Positions 46,123 through 56,937 of a DNA stretch of 64,000 nt are shown here, piece after piece. The stretch lies in contig NZ_JAIQDE010000003.1 in NCBI RefSeq assembly GCF_020037015.1, positions 1 to 64,000 on the forward strand, written 5' to 3'. Source of the stretch: Corallococcus sp. AS-1-6. GTDB lineage: Bacteria; Myxococcota; Myxococcia; Myxococcales; Myxococcaceae. The translations under genes and the position numbers were made by a program. The notes below the pieces were generated by a model. That model ran no database searches and had not been told where the DNA came from. It worked only from the letters and a program-made list of their open reading frames with translations. Numbering within the stretch: position 1 is the first letter of the stretch; each line of letters opens with the position of its first letter.

Positions 46123-48567
46123 TCAGGGCTCTTGTTGCGGTTGCAGCGTCCAGGTGAAGGTGGTGTCCGCGTAGGTGAACGTCGTGGACAGCTCGCCATT
46201 GGGCTTCGCCAGCGGCAGTAGCAGACCGTCATCCGTGAGGAGGATGTTCCCGGGGGCATCCTTCACCGGCCCCCGGCAGTCCGTGCCGCCGCTCAGGGCG
46301 ACATCCACCAGGCGTCCATCCCCGATCGCCGCCGTGTACGCGCGCGAGGCGTGCGACAGCCACGACTGGATGTCGGGGTCCGGTGACGTCAACTCGTTGA
46401 AGGGGTTCATCAACATCACCCCGCCCGAGGCGACCAGCGAGTACTTCGTGGGCCCGTGCGTGTACCGGCACTTGCCGGACGTGTAGTCGATGTCGAGCGT
46501 GAAGTCGCCCGAGGCCAGCATGATCAGGAAGGCCCCCAGCCGCTTCGTGTGCGGGAAGCTCGGGTGATCATAGTCCGCGCTCGAGAAGTCACCCAGCGCC
46601 TGGAACTCCAGGTTCGCGTCGATGATCTTCCCCGGCCCCGACCAGCCGCTCCCCTTCAGGACCGCGTTCGTGGTGCCCTTGTACTTCCAGCAGCCCAGGT
46701 TGCTGCGCTTGAGGTAGGGCTTCTTCGCCGCCTTCAGGCTCCCGCCGCCGCCGGGCTGGAACTTCGCGTTGCTGGTGATGATGATCAGGTCCTGGACCCG
46801 CTGCGCCTTCAGGTCGCGGCAGAAGCCCACGTACTCGTAGTTGCTCAAGTCCTCCTCGTGCCACGCCCCGCTCGCGTCGTTCCAGAGCGCGAGCACCTTC
46901 ACCGGCTCATTCGACTCGGTGACGTTCTTGAACCACCCGTTGTGGAAGAGCATGGAGCGCGTGTTCGGGTCGCTGAACGTGAAGTGCTCGTAGTGGTTGG
47001 ACAGGTTCTTCAGCTCGTCGTGGAGCTCTTCCTTGTGCTCGGGCGCGCCGCCCAGGTCGCCGTTGAGCGCGTGGGACTTCACCTTCTCCGTGAGCTGGTC
47101 CCACTTCGTGAAGGACTCCGCCTTGGCGTCGATGGGCGCCTGGTTCCAGAGCACCTTCGCGAACTCCGGCCAGACCTTCTCCAGCTTGCCGGGAACCGCG
47201 GAGTCCACCGCGGTGAGGCTGGAGGTCTCCGTGGTCAGCTTCTCCAGCGCCGCCACCACGAAGTTCGGGCCGTGCTTCTTCGCGATGTATTGGAAGAACA
47301 GGTAGGCGCCGTAGTCGCGCCCAGCCCCGCTGCCCGCTCCCGCGGAGGTGCAGTGGCCCGGAGAGCGGTCCTCCAGGGACAGGTCCGGGCTGCTCATGAA
47401 GCAGCCGGCGTAGTCGTGCTCGAGCTGCGGCTTCTGTCCATACACATGGTCGATGGCCCAGTTCGCGGTCGCGTCGCGGATCCATCCGTAGCTGGCCTGC
47501 GAGCCCTTCGTTTTGTAGGACCACTGGATGGCGTGCATCAGCTCGTGCGCCGCCGCGCCCTTGAGATCGTCACCGGTGAGCCCGTCCGACAGCAGGATGT
47601 AGGTGGCGGCCTGCGTGTTGTCCAAGCCCTCCGGGAGGGTCAAGCCCCGGCCGCCCATGTTGGGCGTCAGGTAGATGTCGAGCTGGGGGCTTCCTCCGTT
47701 GCAGGCGTAGGCCCCATCGGAGAGCGGCTCCTTGAGCCCCAGCGCCATCAGCTTCGGCCAGATCTCCTTTTCCATCGCCTCGTCGAGGAGGACGGCCTGC
47801 TCGCGCTGCCCCGGAACGGCGTACTTGTACCAGACCTTCACCTTCGAGAAGGACTTCGAAGGGGAGTCCCAGTGCTCGGAGCTGGGGCGGCAGGTGGGCC
47901 GCGCCATGCTGCGCAGCCGGGTGTCGGGCAGGGGCGCGTTGAGCCAGCTCCCCGGGTCATCCGGGCGCAGCATGTACATCCCGAGCGCCTCCTGCATCGG
48001 CGCGGAGAGCGCATCGAAGCGCGCGTGAAGCTCCTCGAGCGGGGTGGCGTCGAAGCCCGGCTCGACCCGGGCCTTGTACTGGAGGGGCAGCCGGGGATCG
48101 CCGAACGCGGCGTAGACCCGGTAGGCCAGCAGCTCCTCGTCGTTGATGAGGCCCGCCTCATGCGCGGACGTCAGGACCTCGTCGCTCGACGGGCGGGACG
48201 GGTCGTCCGGCATCACGACCACGGTCAGGGTCGTGCTCACCGAGCCCACCTTGGCGGTGATGACCGTGCCGCCGGGGGCCACGCCCGTGACCCGGCCCTG
48301 GGTCACCGTGGCGTACTCGGGCAGGTAGGAGGACCAGGTCACCTGGACGTCCCTGAGCGCGTGGCCGCTGTCGTCGAGCGCCTGGGCGGTCAGGGTCAGC
48401 GTTTCGCCCACCAGGAGCGTCGCTCCGTTCGGCGTGAGGGTGAGCGCGGCGACCTTGTCGTTGTCGGCGCCCTCTCCAGGCGTCGGATCCGGCTCGGTGG
48501 AACCACAGGCGAGAACGAACGTGAGCAGGCAGAGCGCGAGCCGGCGGGCTCCATGAAACACAGGCAT
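46123..48567 (-). CDS. Lipoprotein with BIG2-type domain and HExxH metalloprotease motif
   Basis: The 814-residue product has a lipoprotein signal (LTFVLAC, Cys at about 20). A bacterial Ig-like BIG2 domain follows (about 40-115; LTLTPNGATLLVGETLTLTAQALDDSG). At about 340-370 the sequence reads AAAHELMHAIQWSYKTKG, a zinc-binding HExxH; the following GWIRDATANWAIDHVYG is the place where gluzincin-like proteases have the third ligand as Glu in WxxEAxA, here an Asp. That change could weaken zinc binding. The remaining 450 residues are a large beta-rich part of unknown role. The ATG at 48567 was preferred over one at 48609 as it begins the signal. The gene is divergent from the lysozyme-like trio. 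Confidence 0.82.
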   Translation of the reverse strand: MPVFHGARRLALCLLTFVLACGSTEPDPTPGEGADNDKVAALTLTPNGATLLVGETLTLTAQALDDSGHALRDVQVTWSSYLPEYATVTQGRVTGVAPGGTVITAKVGSVSTTLTVVVMPDDPSRPSSDEVLTSAHEAGLINDEELLAYRVYAAFGDPRLPLQYKARVEPGFDATPLEELHARFDALSAPMQEALGMYMLRPDDPGSWLNAPLPDTRLRSMARPTCRPSSEHWDSPSKSFSKVKVWYKYAVPGQREQAVLLDEAMEKEIWPKLMALGLKEPLSDGAYACNGGSPQLDIYLTPNMGGRGLTLPEGLDNTQAATYILLSDGLTGDDLKGAAAHELMHAIQWSYKTKGSQASYGWIRDATANWAIDHVYGQKPQLEHDYAGCFMSSPDLSLEDRSPGHCTSAGAGSGAGRDYGAYLFFQYIAKKHGPNFVVAALEKLTTETSSLTAVDSAVPGKLEKVWPEFAKVLWNQAPIDAKAESFTKWDQLTEKVKSHALNGDLGGAPEHKEELHDELKNLSNHYEHFTFSDPNTRSMLFHNGWFKNVTESNEPVKVLALWNDASGAWHEEDLSNYEYVGFCRDLKAQRVQDLIIITSNAKFQPGGGGSLKAAKKPYLKRSNLGCWKYKGTTNAVLKGSGWSGPGKIIDANLEFQALGDFSSADYDHPSFPHTKRLGAFLIMLASGDFTLDIDYTSGKCRYTHGPTKYSLVASGGVMLMNPFNELTSPDPDIQSWLSHASRAYTAAIGDGRLVDVALSGGTDCRGPVKDAPGNILLTDDGLLLPLAKPNGELSTTFTYADTTFTWTLQPQQEP

Positions 48568-48685
48568 TTCCAGGCCTCGGGATGTCGAGCCGCGGGGTGC
48601 GGGCAACAACCCATCTTATCGGCCTGGCTCCAGGAGAAGTTTCTAAAAACATTCAAGCCGCGCCGATGACTGTCGTTGCCTGGGA

Positions 48686-48716
48686 GGCCACAGTTGCCTG
48701 ACAGGCAACTGTGGCC
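48686..48716. promoter_or_regulatory. 31-bp perfect palindrome in a divergent intergenic region
   Basis: Arms 48686-48700 and 48702-48716 are perfect reverse complements around one A; the outer part is GGCCACAG and the inner part TTGCCTG. No gene ends towards it, since both flanking genes point away, so a terminator is unlikely here and an operator or structured RNA is more plausible. It lies 118 bases from the lipoprotein gene start and 161 from the ATG at 48878. Confidence 0.7.
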
Positions 48717-48877
48717 CGTGCGGCAAACAAGCAGATCGTATCAATGGGGCGGGAGGTGAGTTCGGATCATGTTTGGAGCCGTGGTCCTGCCTGACCCAGA
48801 AGACCTGGCTGCGACAATGGCATATTGTTGGAGTGGTTCAGGACGTCTATTACGCTCGCTCAAGGAGCTTCTTGCGC

Positions 48878-49324
48878 ATGCCGGGCATCGCCGAGCAGAT
48901 CGAGTCCAGGCTCTCCTATAGCTGGCGTGACTGGGCCGTCACGCGGACGGAGCAGCGTGAAGTGGTTGCCCTGCTGCGCCGTGACAGCAGACTGTCCGCG
49001 ACGCTCACGGAGCTGAATCGGCGCGGGTCGATGAAGCTGTTGATTCGTCGGGTGGACGAGCCCGAATTACGCCGCGAAATGCTCGACATTCTGGCCGTCC
49101 ATGCGGATGCGTCGAATGCCGACATCATCCGCGGTGAATTGGCCGACCTTGATGTGCAGGTGGCCGGCGGACCTGGCGGAGCGGCCAGTTCAACCATCGC
49201 CGAGGAACTCTGGCAGGTTCGCTTCAATCTGATCCGGCTGGGGGTGCCCACCGTGGGTGGGTTGTTTTCTGACGTGCGATCCTGCCTCAATACCTTGCCA
49301 GTCTCAGCGCGAGCGACCGGGTGA
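48878..49324 (+). CDS. Helical accessory module of a lysozyme-like operon
   Basis: The 148-residue product begins MPGIAEQIESRLSYSWRDWAVT and is almost wholly alpha-helical by sequence, with a conserved-looking RTEQREVVALLRRDS unit. I have the impression that similar segments occur at the front of myxobacterial toxins, but I cannot name the family. The ATG at 48878 has AAGGAG ten bases upstream. The frame stays open upstream to a TTG at 48773 with no good binding site. Its stop overlaps the next start (GTGA), so the lysozyme-like protein depends on its translation. It may be a delivery or chaperone part separated from its effector. Confidence 0.6.
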   Translation: MPGIAEQIESRLSYSWRDWAVTRTEQREVVALLRRDSRLSATLTELNRRGSMKLLIRRVDEPELRREMLDILAVHADASNADIIRGELADLDVQVAGGPGGAASSTIAEELWQVRFNLIRLGVPTVGGLFSDVRSCLNTLPVSARATG

Positions 49325-49950
49325 GCCAGGCAGAACTGCTGCTCAGGCGCCCGATCACCACGGTCATGCCAGGTATCTGGGGCCCCCGGCCTCCCTCGCG
49401 CGCGGAGGTGCTCAAAGTCGCAGCGCGTCACCACGGTCACGAGCCAGCGCTGGTCGCTGCCTTCCTGCTGTCCGAGCAGCGCGACCAGTCAGGGTTGGAG
49501 GATGCCAAGGACTACGCTTCCGCGACCAGCCTGATGGCGCACAATGCCTCTCTGGGCCTGGGACAGGTCGTCGTCTCGACTGCTACACGTCACAAACTTC
49601 TGTCTGACGCGATCTCCAATGAGACGATGCGGAACTCCTCCCACGCCAAGACCGCGCGCCTGCTGATTGACGATGCCCTCAATATTTTCGCGGTCGCGAA
49701 GTACCTGCGCATCGTGGCCGACGAAGGAGCGCGGCGCGGCATTGGCAAGCTCCCGGTCACTCAATCAGCGTATCCGGGCATCGACATGAGCGCCTATGGG
49801 AGGCGCTTCGCGGCCTTGCCCGCCGACAACATCCGCGCACTCGGGTCCGAGTACACCAGCCGGGCCTGGGACGATGTTGTGTCCGTGGGATGGGGTGAGT
49901 TCGTCTTCGAAGCCTATCGCGACGTCAAGGCAGCGAGGGTTCTTCCATGA
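49321..49950 (+). CDS. Lysozyme/lytic transglycosylase-like protein, possible effector
   Basis: The 209-residue protein shows the signature of the lysozyme-like superfamily: VAAFLLSEQRDQSGLED with a candidate catalytic Glu52 in the place of the usual ES pair, followed by MAHNASLGLGQVVVSTA, which parallels the GAMGLMQ-x-P-x-TA motif of lytic transglycosylases. There is no signal peptide, so if it acts on peptidoglycan it must be delivered by a secretion system or a partner. It is translationally coupled on both sides (GTGA before, ATGA after), and the third gene encodes a lipoprotein, as expected of an immunity protein for a cell-wall toxin. Activity is predicted, not shown. Confidence 0.7.
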   Translation: MSQAELLLRRPITTVMPGIWGPRPPSRAEVLKVAARHHGHEPALVAAFLLSEQRDQSGLEDAKDYASATSLMAHNASLGLGQVVVSTATRHKLLSDAISNETMRNSSHAKTARLLIDDALNIFAVAKYLRIVADEGARRGIGKLPVTQSAYPGIDMSAYGRRFAALPADNIRALGSEYTSRAWDDVVSVGWGEFVFEAYRDVKAARVLP

Positions 49951-50453
49951 CGCTGGGAAGGCATTCCGCAACCCATCGTGTGGTGGGTGTCTTGGCTCTC
50001 CTCTCGCTGTGGATGCCCGGTTGCCGGGAAGAGGCTCCCCCCATGACCACTCTGCGCATTCATCCACCCGTGGCGGGGTATGAGCTCCGGCTTGCTCCCC
50101 AATACGAAGCCAAGACACGCGAGCGCGGCTGGGGCCTCACACAGGCTTCAGGGGCCCAGGAGACCCGCGAGCCGCTCCAGATTGCTGTCGACATCATCGC
50201 GAGCCCCGCCCCGGATGATGGAGCGACTGTGCGGGTGGGTGAACGGCGGTTGCGGCGCTCGGTGGAAACCTCCGAGGGCGGATCCAGCGGGGACGCCGTG
50301 ACCCTGACCTATGTCGAGGTTCTGGAGCCCGACTCCGTCCGCTACCAGCAGGTGCGCTTCTCCGACGGCCCGACCCCGCGTTTCGAGTTGGACGATTTGA
50401 TCCGCCGCCAGGGGCTCCTGGTGGTGAAGACCTCTCCAGGCCAGGCGCACTGA
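49947..50453 (+). CDS. Lipoprotein, candidate immunity protein
   Basis: The 168-residue product starts in a four-base overlap with the lysozyme-like gene. Its N-terminus VVGVLALLSLWMPGC is a lipoprotein signal with an unusual Pro at -2. The mature part is beta-rich, with repeated charged strands (QIAVDIIASPAPDDGATVRVG, LTYVEVLEPDSVRYQQVRF), and has no recognised domain. Placement behind a peptidoglycan-active protein and export to the periplasm match the pattern of lipoprotein immunity factors, which guard the producer's own wall. This is an inference from layout. It converges on the beta-lactamase gene. Confidence 0.65.
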   Translation: MTLGRHSATHRVVGVLALLSLWMPGCREEAPPMTTLRIHPPVAGYELRLAPQYEAKTRERGWGLTQASGAQETREPLQIAVDIIASPAPDDGATVRVGERRLRRSVETSEGGSSGDAVTLTYVEVLEPDSVRYQQVRFSDGPTPRFELDDLIRRQGLLVVKTSPGQAH

Positions 50454-50493
50454 AGAGTACGGGACTTGAGCCCGGGGCAGGGCGATGGCAGCC

Positions 50494-50521
50494 CCCAGGC
50501 AGGACGCGCTGTCAGCCTGGG
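50494..50521. terminator. Candidate hairpin between convergent genes
   Basis: CCCAGGC (50494-50500) and GCCTGGG (50515-50521) flank a 14-base loop, between the lipoprotein gene stop and the beta-lactamase stop. The stem is short, so confidence is limited. Confidence 0.4.
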
Positions 50522-50542
50522 CAGGGACCGCCTGCGCGTGTC

Positions 50543-52846
<2,304 letters not shown>

Positions 52847-52850
<4 letters not shown>

Positions 52851-54982
52851 GACACCTGTGACTGCGGAGTTGTGCCGGTGTCGCCGGCGGGGGAAAGGGC
52901 CGGCAGCAGGATGGTCACCTCCGCGCCTCCCTGGGGGTGATTGGACAAGCGGATGCGCCCCTGGTGTTCCTCCAGGATGCGCTGGACGATGGACAGCCCC
53001 AGCCCGGTCCCTCCTCGACGCTTGCTGAAGAAGGGCTCGAAGACGTGGGGCAGGTCCTCGCTCCTGAAGCCGGGCCCGCCGTCATGGACGGTGCAGCGTA
53101 CCCACGGGCGCCCCGCCTCCTCCACGGCCTCCGCGGTCACGTGAACGGTAGTGCCTTGGGGCGAGTGCTGCACGGCATTCTCCACCACGTTGCGGAAGAC
53201 ATGGAACAGGCGGCGCGCGTCCATGCGCACCGGAGGGAGCGCCTCCGCCACCTCGCGCGCGAGCTTCACGGCCGCCTTGTCGCTGGTGAGCGTGCAGGCG
53301 GACAGGGCGTCGGCGACCACCGCGCCCACCGCGCCGTCCGTCCACTCGCCCCGCGTGGGGCGGCCGTACTCGAATAGCTCCTGGGTCAGGTGCGTGAGCC
53401 GGCGCACCTCGCCGCGCAACACGTCCAGATACGGCTTCAACTCCGGCTGGGCGCCGTAGGTGGCCTCCACCGCGTCCACGACCGCGGAGATGGAGAAGAG
53501 GGGGTTGCGCACCTCGTGGGCCACGCCCGCGACGATGGCGCCCATGGCGGCCATCGTCTCACTGCGGCGCACGTGCGCCTGCAACTCCAGCAGCCGGGTG
53601 ACCTCCGTGGCCACCAGGATGATGCGAGCGTCCTCGCTCGCCTTCTCGTCCACCCAGGCGGCCGACAGCTCCCAGGTGCGGTGGGACTCTGGATCGTGCA
53701 CCTGCCGGCTGGTGCTGCCGTGCGTCGCGTGCAGCTCCTCCACCAGCGGTCCCGCGCTGGACCAGGGCGGCGCCCCGGCGGTCACGGAGAGCGGCTGGCC
53801 GGAGGGGTCCGCCTCCCGGAAGAGCACGCGGGCCGCGTCGTTGAGCCGGTGGATGATGCCCTCCGCGCTCAGCACCAGCAGCGGCGAGGACACCGCGTCG
53901 AAGGTGCGGCGCCACTCCGTCGCGGAGCGGCGGAAGCTGTCATTCAACCGCTGGCGAAGGTCGTCCGCGAGCCGCCGGTCGGTGACGTCCGTGACGACGC
54001 AGCCCAGGTGCACGCCGCCCCGGTCGTCCAGGCCGGAGGCCGCGGCGCGGCTGCGCACCCAGCGCACGCGCCCGTCCGCGCAGATGATGCGGTGTTCGAT
54101 CTCAACCTCGGTGCTAGGGGCCAGGGCCAGCGACTCGATGCACTCGCGGTAGCGCGTCCGGTCCTCCGGGTGGATCATCTCCGCCCACAGCGGCGAGGGT
54201 GTCCCCTCCGGGCCGCCGCCGGTGGTGAAGGCGCTGGCCGGATAGCCGGTGGTGCGCTCCACGACGGGCGTGCAGTAGAAGTCACGCAGCACGCCGTCCC
54301 GCAGCTTCCCACCCCACAGGTAGTCCGGCAGCGACCGCGTGAGCACGTCCAGGCGCCCCTCGTGCTCCTGGAGGGACGCCTCCGCGCGCATCCGCTCGGT
54401 GACCTCCGACAGGGACGCGATGACGCCCAGCACCGCGCCGCCCGAGCCGCGCACGCGCGAGTAGCTCCCGAACCAGAAGCGCGTCTCGCCGGGCGCGGCG
54501 GGCGTCTCCACCTGGAGGCTGAGGTCCTGCAGGGGCGCGTCCGACTCCAGCGCGCGGGCGAGCCGGGGCGCGAGCGCGGTGCCCAGCGCCGGCAGCACCT
54601 CCGCGACGTGGCGGCCCAGGTGCGCCTTCACCGGCAGGCCGTTCATCGCGGCGAGCGCGGCGTTGACGTGCACGTAGCGCAGGTCGCGGTCGTAGAACGC
54701 GAAGCCCACCGGCGTGATGTCCATCACCGCGTCGCGCAGCGCCCGCGCGTCATCCGCCTGCTGAAGCAGCCGTGCGCACTCGCGCTCGCTCCGGGCCAGC
54801 TCGCGGAGCGCGGCCGCCGCGCCCACCGCCGCAAGCGCGAACGCGCTCACCGCCAGCACGGCGACGCGGACACCCGGGGACTGGCTCCCGCTCCAGGCCC
54901 CGGCCAGGCCCATGATCACCGCGCACGCGGCGGCGCCGGCCAGGATCCGGAGGCGGTGATGGGGCGGGGAGGGTGTGAGCAT
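52847..54982 (-). CDS. Membrane-linked PAS sensor histidine kinase
   Basis: The 711-residue kinase has two N-terminal membrane helices (about 11-30 and 39-60) with almost no periplasmic loop, then three PAS domains (about 77-200, 215-340 and 350-470). The second is a PAS/PAC of the IHPEDR type with YCTPVVERTTGY. The HisKA domain has His489 in GVAHEVRNPLFS; the ATPase domain has ENAVQHSP, HDGGPGF and FFSKRRGGTGLGL. The short periplasmic part means that signals are probably sensed inside the cell by the PAS domains, for example redox or a small molecule. It overlaps the sigma54 activator by four bases. A 19-bp palindrome about 60 bases upstream may be an operator. Confidence 0.93.
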
Positions 54983-55040
54983 GGCGCGAGACGAGCGCGG
55001 CTCACTTTATGGTTCCTCGCATCGACTTGCATTGCCGCGC

Positions 55041-55059
55041 GACTGCGTCCAACGCAGTC
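55041..55059. promoter_or_regulatory. 19-bp palindrome upstream of the PAS kinase gene
   Basis: GACTGCGT (55041-55048) and ACGCAGTC (55052-55059) are perfect arms around CCA. It lies 59 bases before the kinase ATG at 54982, so it is well placed for an operator bound by a dimer. Confidence 0.5.
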
Positions 55060-55184
55060 ATTGGACGAAGGTCCAGGGAGACCCGTCACGGCTCTCCCTC
55101 TCGGTGAACGCGCTCGAACGCTGGGTGGGGCCGTATCGTGGAAACCCCTGATGCCGCGCGGCACGGCCGCTTCCGGCCAGGCGC

Positions 55185-55421
55185 TCACGCGATGATCTTC
55201 GGCGGCCCCGGATGGTCGGGGTCGTGCGCCGGCGGGTCCTGGATGCCCGGCTCCACCTCCGGGTCCTGCTGGGGCGGAGGCGGTTCCCGGCGCCGGGGCT
55301 CGCCGGGCGGTGGATCCTTCTCCGGCGTGGGCGGCCGGGGCGGCTCGATCTCAGGCGTGGGCTTCGGTTCCGGCTCCTTCACCGGCTTCGTGGGCGGGTT
55401 CGTCTGTGGATTCGTCGGCAT
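55185..55421 (-). CDS. Small Pro/Glu-rich protein
   Basis: The 78-residue open frame starting MPTNPQTNPPTKPV is almost entirely Pro, Glu, Lys and Arg in runs such as EPEPKPTPEIEPP, and ends PPKIIA. No fold or signal peptide is visible; the sequence is expected to be disordered. Its first 71 bases overlap the 3' end of the OsmC-like gene in a different frame. Such Pro-rich small proteins occur in myxobacteria, but a low-complexity frame in GC-rich DNA can also be spurious. Confidence 0.45.
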   Translation of the reverse strand: MPTNPQTNPPTKPVKEPEPKPTPEIEPPRPPTPEKDPPPGEPRRREPPPPQQDPEVEPGIQDPPAHDPDHPGPPKIIA

Positions 55422-55983
55422 GTCCTCCCACACTGCGCACGCCGCTCTCCCAGGGAACCACCGCGTCCGCTTCGCCGGAGGCGGCTGCGTGGTTTTCGAC
55501 AGGTGCGGTGGCGTCCTCGCGACGGGAGTGGGCCCAGACCTCCACCACCGGCTCGATGCGCGGGGTGAGCTGGAGCATGGAGCTGGGGAAGCACCGCGCC
55601 GGCAGCCGGGCGAAGACCTCGCGCGCGTCCTCCGCCTCCCTCAGGCTGGCCACGGCGACGTGCGGCCGGACGATGAGGTCCGTGAAGTGGGCGGCCTCTT
55701 CAGGGCTCCCGCTCACCAGCCGGGCCGTGGCGGAGCTCTGGTAGAAGAGCACGCCCACGCCTGCCTCCCGCGCCCCGTCCAGGAACGCGTGCAGCGTGCG
55801 CCCCTCCACCGCGCCCACGAGCAGCGCCTCCGGGTCCCACCGCCCGTCCTCGGGCCCGCCGTCCTGGCCGCACAGCGGGCGGCCAATCGGAACGGGGGGC
55901 GCACGGTCGCTCGTCAGCACCGCGCCCCGGTCTCCCTGCCAATAGAGGCGCGTTTCGTACTCGGTGATGGAAGCGGAGGTCAT
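55351..55983 (-). CDS. OsmC-like protein with altered active site
   Basis: The 210-residue protein starts MTSASITEYETRLYWQGDRG, the first strands of the OsmC fold, with WDPEALLVGAVEGRTLHAFLDGAREAG where OsmC/Ohr proteins have the long helix. The peroxidatic Cys of that helix is missing (AVEGRT in place of a Cys-containing turn); one Cys remains in LPARCFPSS. A standard hydroperoxide reductase role is therefore doubtful. The C-terminal 55 residues are acidic and low-complexity (GGHADESTDEPAHEAGEGAG) and overlap the Pro-rich frame. The start at 55983 was chosen because 56016 would only add a tail. The gene is divergent from the SRPBCC gene. Confidence 0.75.
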   Translation of the reverse strand: MTSASITEYETRLYWQGDRGAVLTSDRAPPVPIGRPLCGQDGGPEDGRWDPEALLVGAVEGRTLHAFLDGAREAGVGVLFYQSSATARLVSGSPEEAAHFTDLIVRPHVAVASLREAEDAREVFARLPARCFPSSMLQLTPRIEPVVEVWAHSRREDATAPVENHAAASGEADAVVPWESGVRSVGGHADESTDEPAHEAGEGAGTEAHA

Positions 55984-56417
55984 CGGGCATCTCCTCGGCA
56001 AGGGGGCATGCGCCATGCGCCTTCAACAGCCATGCCGGGACAATGCTTCACATCCCGCCAGCCCATGCCCTGGAGGGCGAGTCTCCCCAGGTGGGCCGGT
56101 GATCGCGGGGCCACACGCAGACTGACCCGGGATGCGGAGCGCTTACAACAGCCCTTTCGGACGATTCCGGCTCCGCTGCTCTTGCTCCACATCACGCGCC
56201 TCAATGCCTGACATGGGGGGCGGCATGAATGCGATGCGATGCGGTGGGGCAGCGGGTCCGTTGACTGTATGGCTTTACGAGGGCTTCCAGGGCCGCACGG
56301 CCTGAGGGGAGCGCGCTCCACTCATGGGGGCACGCGCTGCGCCCGGAGGCCCGCCGGTGGACGGTGGGGCTCCCTCCAGTCGCATGGCCGCCCCCGGGGT
56401 GAAGCCCCTTCTTGAGC
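55984..56417. other. Intergenic region without a recognised gene
   Basis: This 434-base stretch between the divergent OsmC-like and SRPBCC genes has no convincing coding frame. It contains short GATGC direct repeats near 56228-56241 and a possible TTGACT box at 56260, without a good -10 partner. Both promoters should be here. Confidence 0.4.
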
Positions 56418-56927
56418 ATGTCCATGCAAGATCGACGTGAGGCACTGATGGCCGAGGCGTATGCGAGTCAGCTCATCCAGGCACCCGCGGACGTGGTCTG
56501 GGACCGCGTGGGAGGCTTTGACAGCCTTCCCCGCTGGCACCCGGGCGTCGTCTCCAGCGAGCGGGTGACGCGTCCCGACTCCGGCCCCCTGCGCAGGCTC
56601 ACCACGCGCGATGGCGAGGTGTACCTGGAGGCGCGCCTGGCGTACGACCCGAACGCGCGCAGCTATGCGTACGAGATGGTGGAGGGCCCGCTGCCCGTGC
56701 GCGACTTCGTGGCGAAGCTTCGGGTGACGCCGGTGACGGCGACCGGGCAGACCTTCGTGGAGTGGCACGCGACCTTCAGGCTGGCCCCCGGGCACGAGGG
56801 CGAGGCGGCGGCGCTGGCCCAGTGGATCCGCGAGGAGTTCTTCGCGCGGGGCCTGCGGGGGCTGGCGCACACCTTCCTGCCGCCTCCGCCCCGGGTGCCG
56901 GCGCCGGAGCTGGAGTGGCGGCGCTGA
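56418..56927 (+). CDS. SRPBCC-fold (polyketide cyclase/START-like) protein
   Basis: The 169-residue protein has the START/SRPBCC signature: AEAYASQLIQAPADVVWDRVGGFDSLPRWHPGV, then RRLTTRDGEVYLEARLAYD, SYAYEMVEGPLPVRDFVAKLRV and TFVEWHATFRLAPG. Members form a deep hydrophobic pocket and bind lipids or aromatic ligands; enzyme activity is not implied. The C-terminus is Pro-rich (FLPPPPRVPAPEL). The ATG at 56418 is accepted; ATG at 56448 begins the domain more closely and is possible. It is convergent with the di-haem protein, with ten bases between their stops. Confidence 0.88.
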   Translation: MSMQDRREALMAEAYASQLIQAPADVVWDRVGGFDSLPRWHPGVVSSERVTRPDSGPLRRLTTRDGEVYLEARLAYDPNARSYAYEMVEGPLPVRDFVAKLRVTPVTATGQTFVEWHATFRLAPGHEGEAAALAQWIREEFFARGLRGLAHTFLPPPPRVPAPELEWRR

Positions 56928-56937
56928 GGGGCGGCGC

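Noticed and set aside
48773-48877. TTG at 48773 as start of the helical module in the lysozyme-like operon.
   Set aside because: No ribosome binding site precedes it, whereas ATG 48878 has AAGGAG ten bases upstream and fits the domain start.
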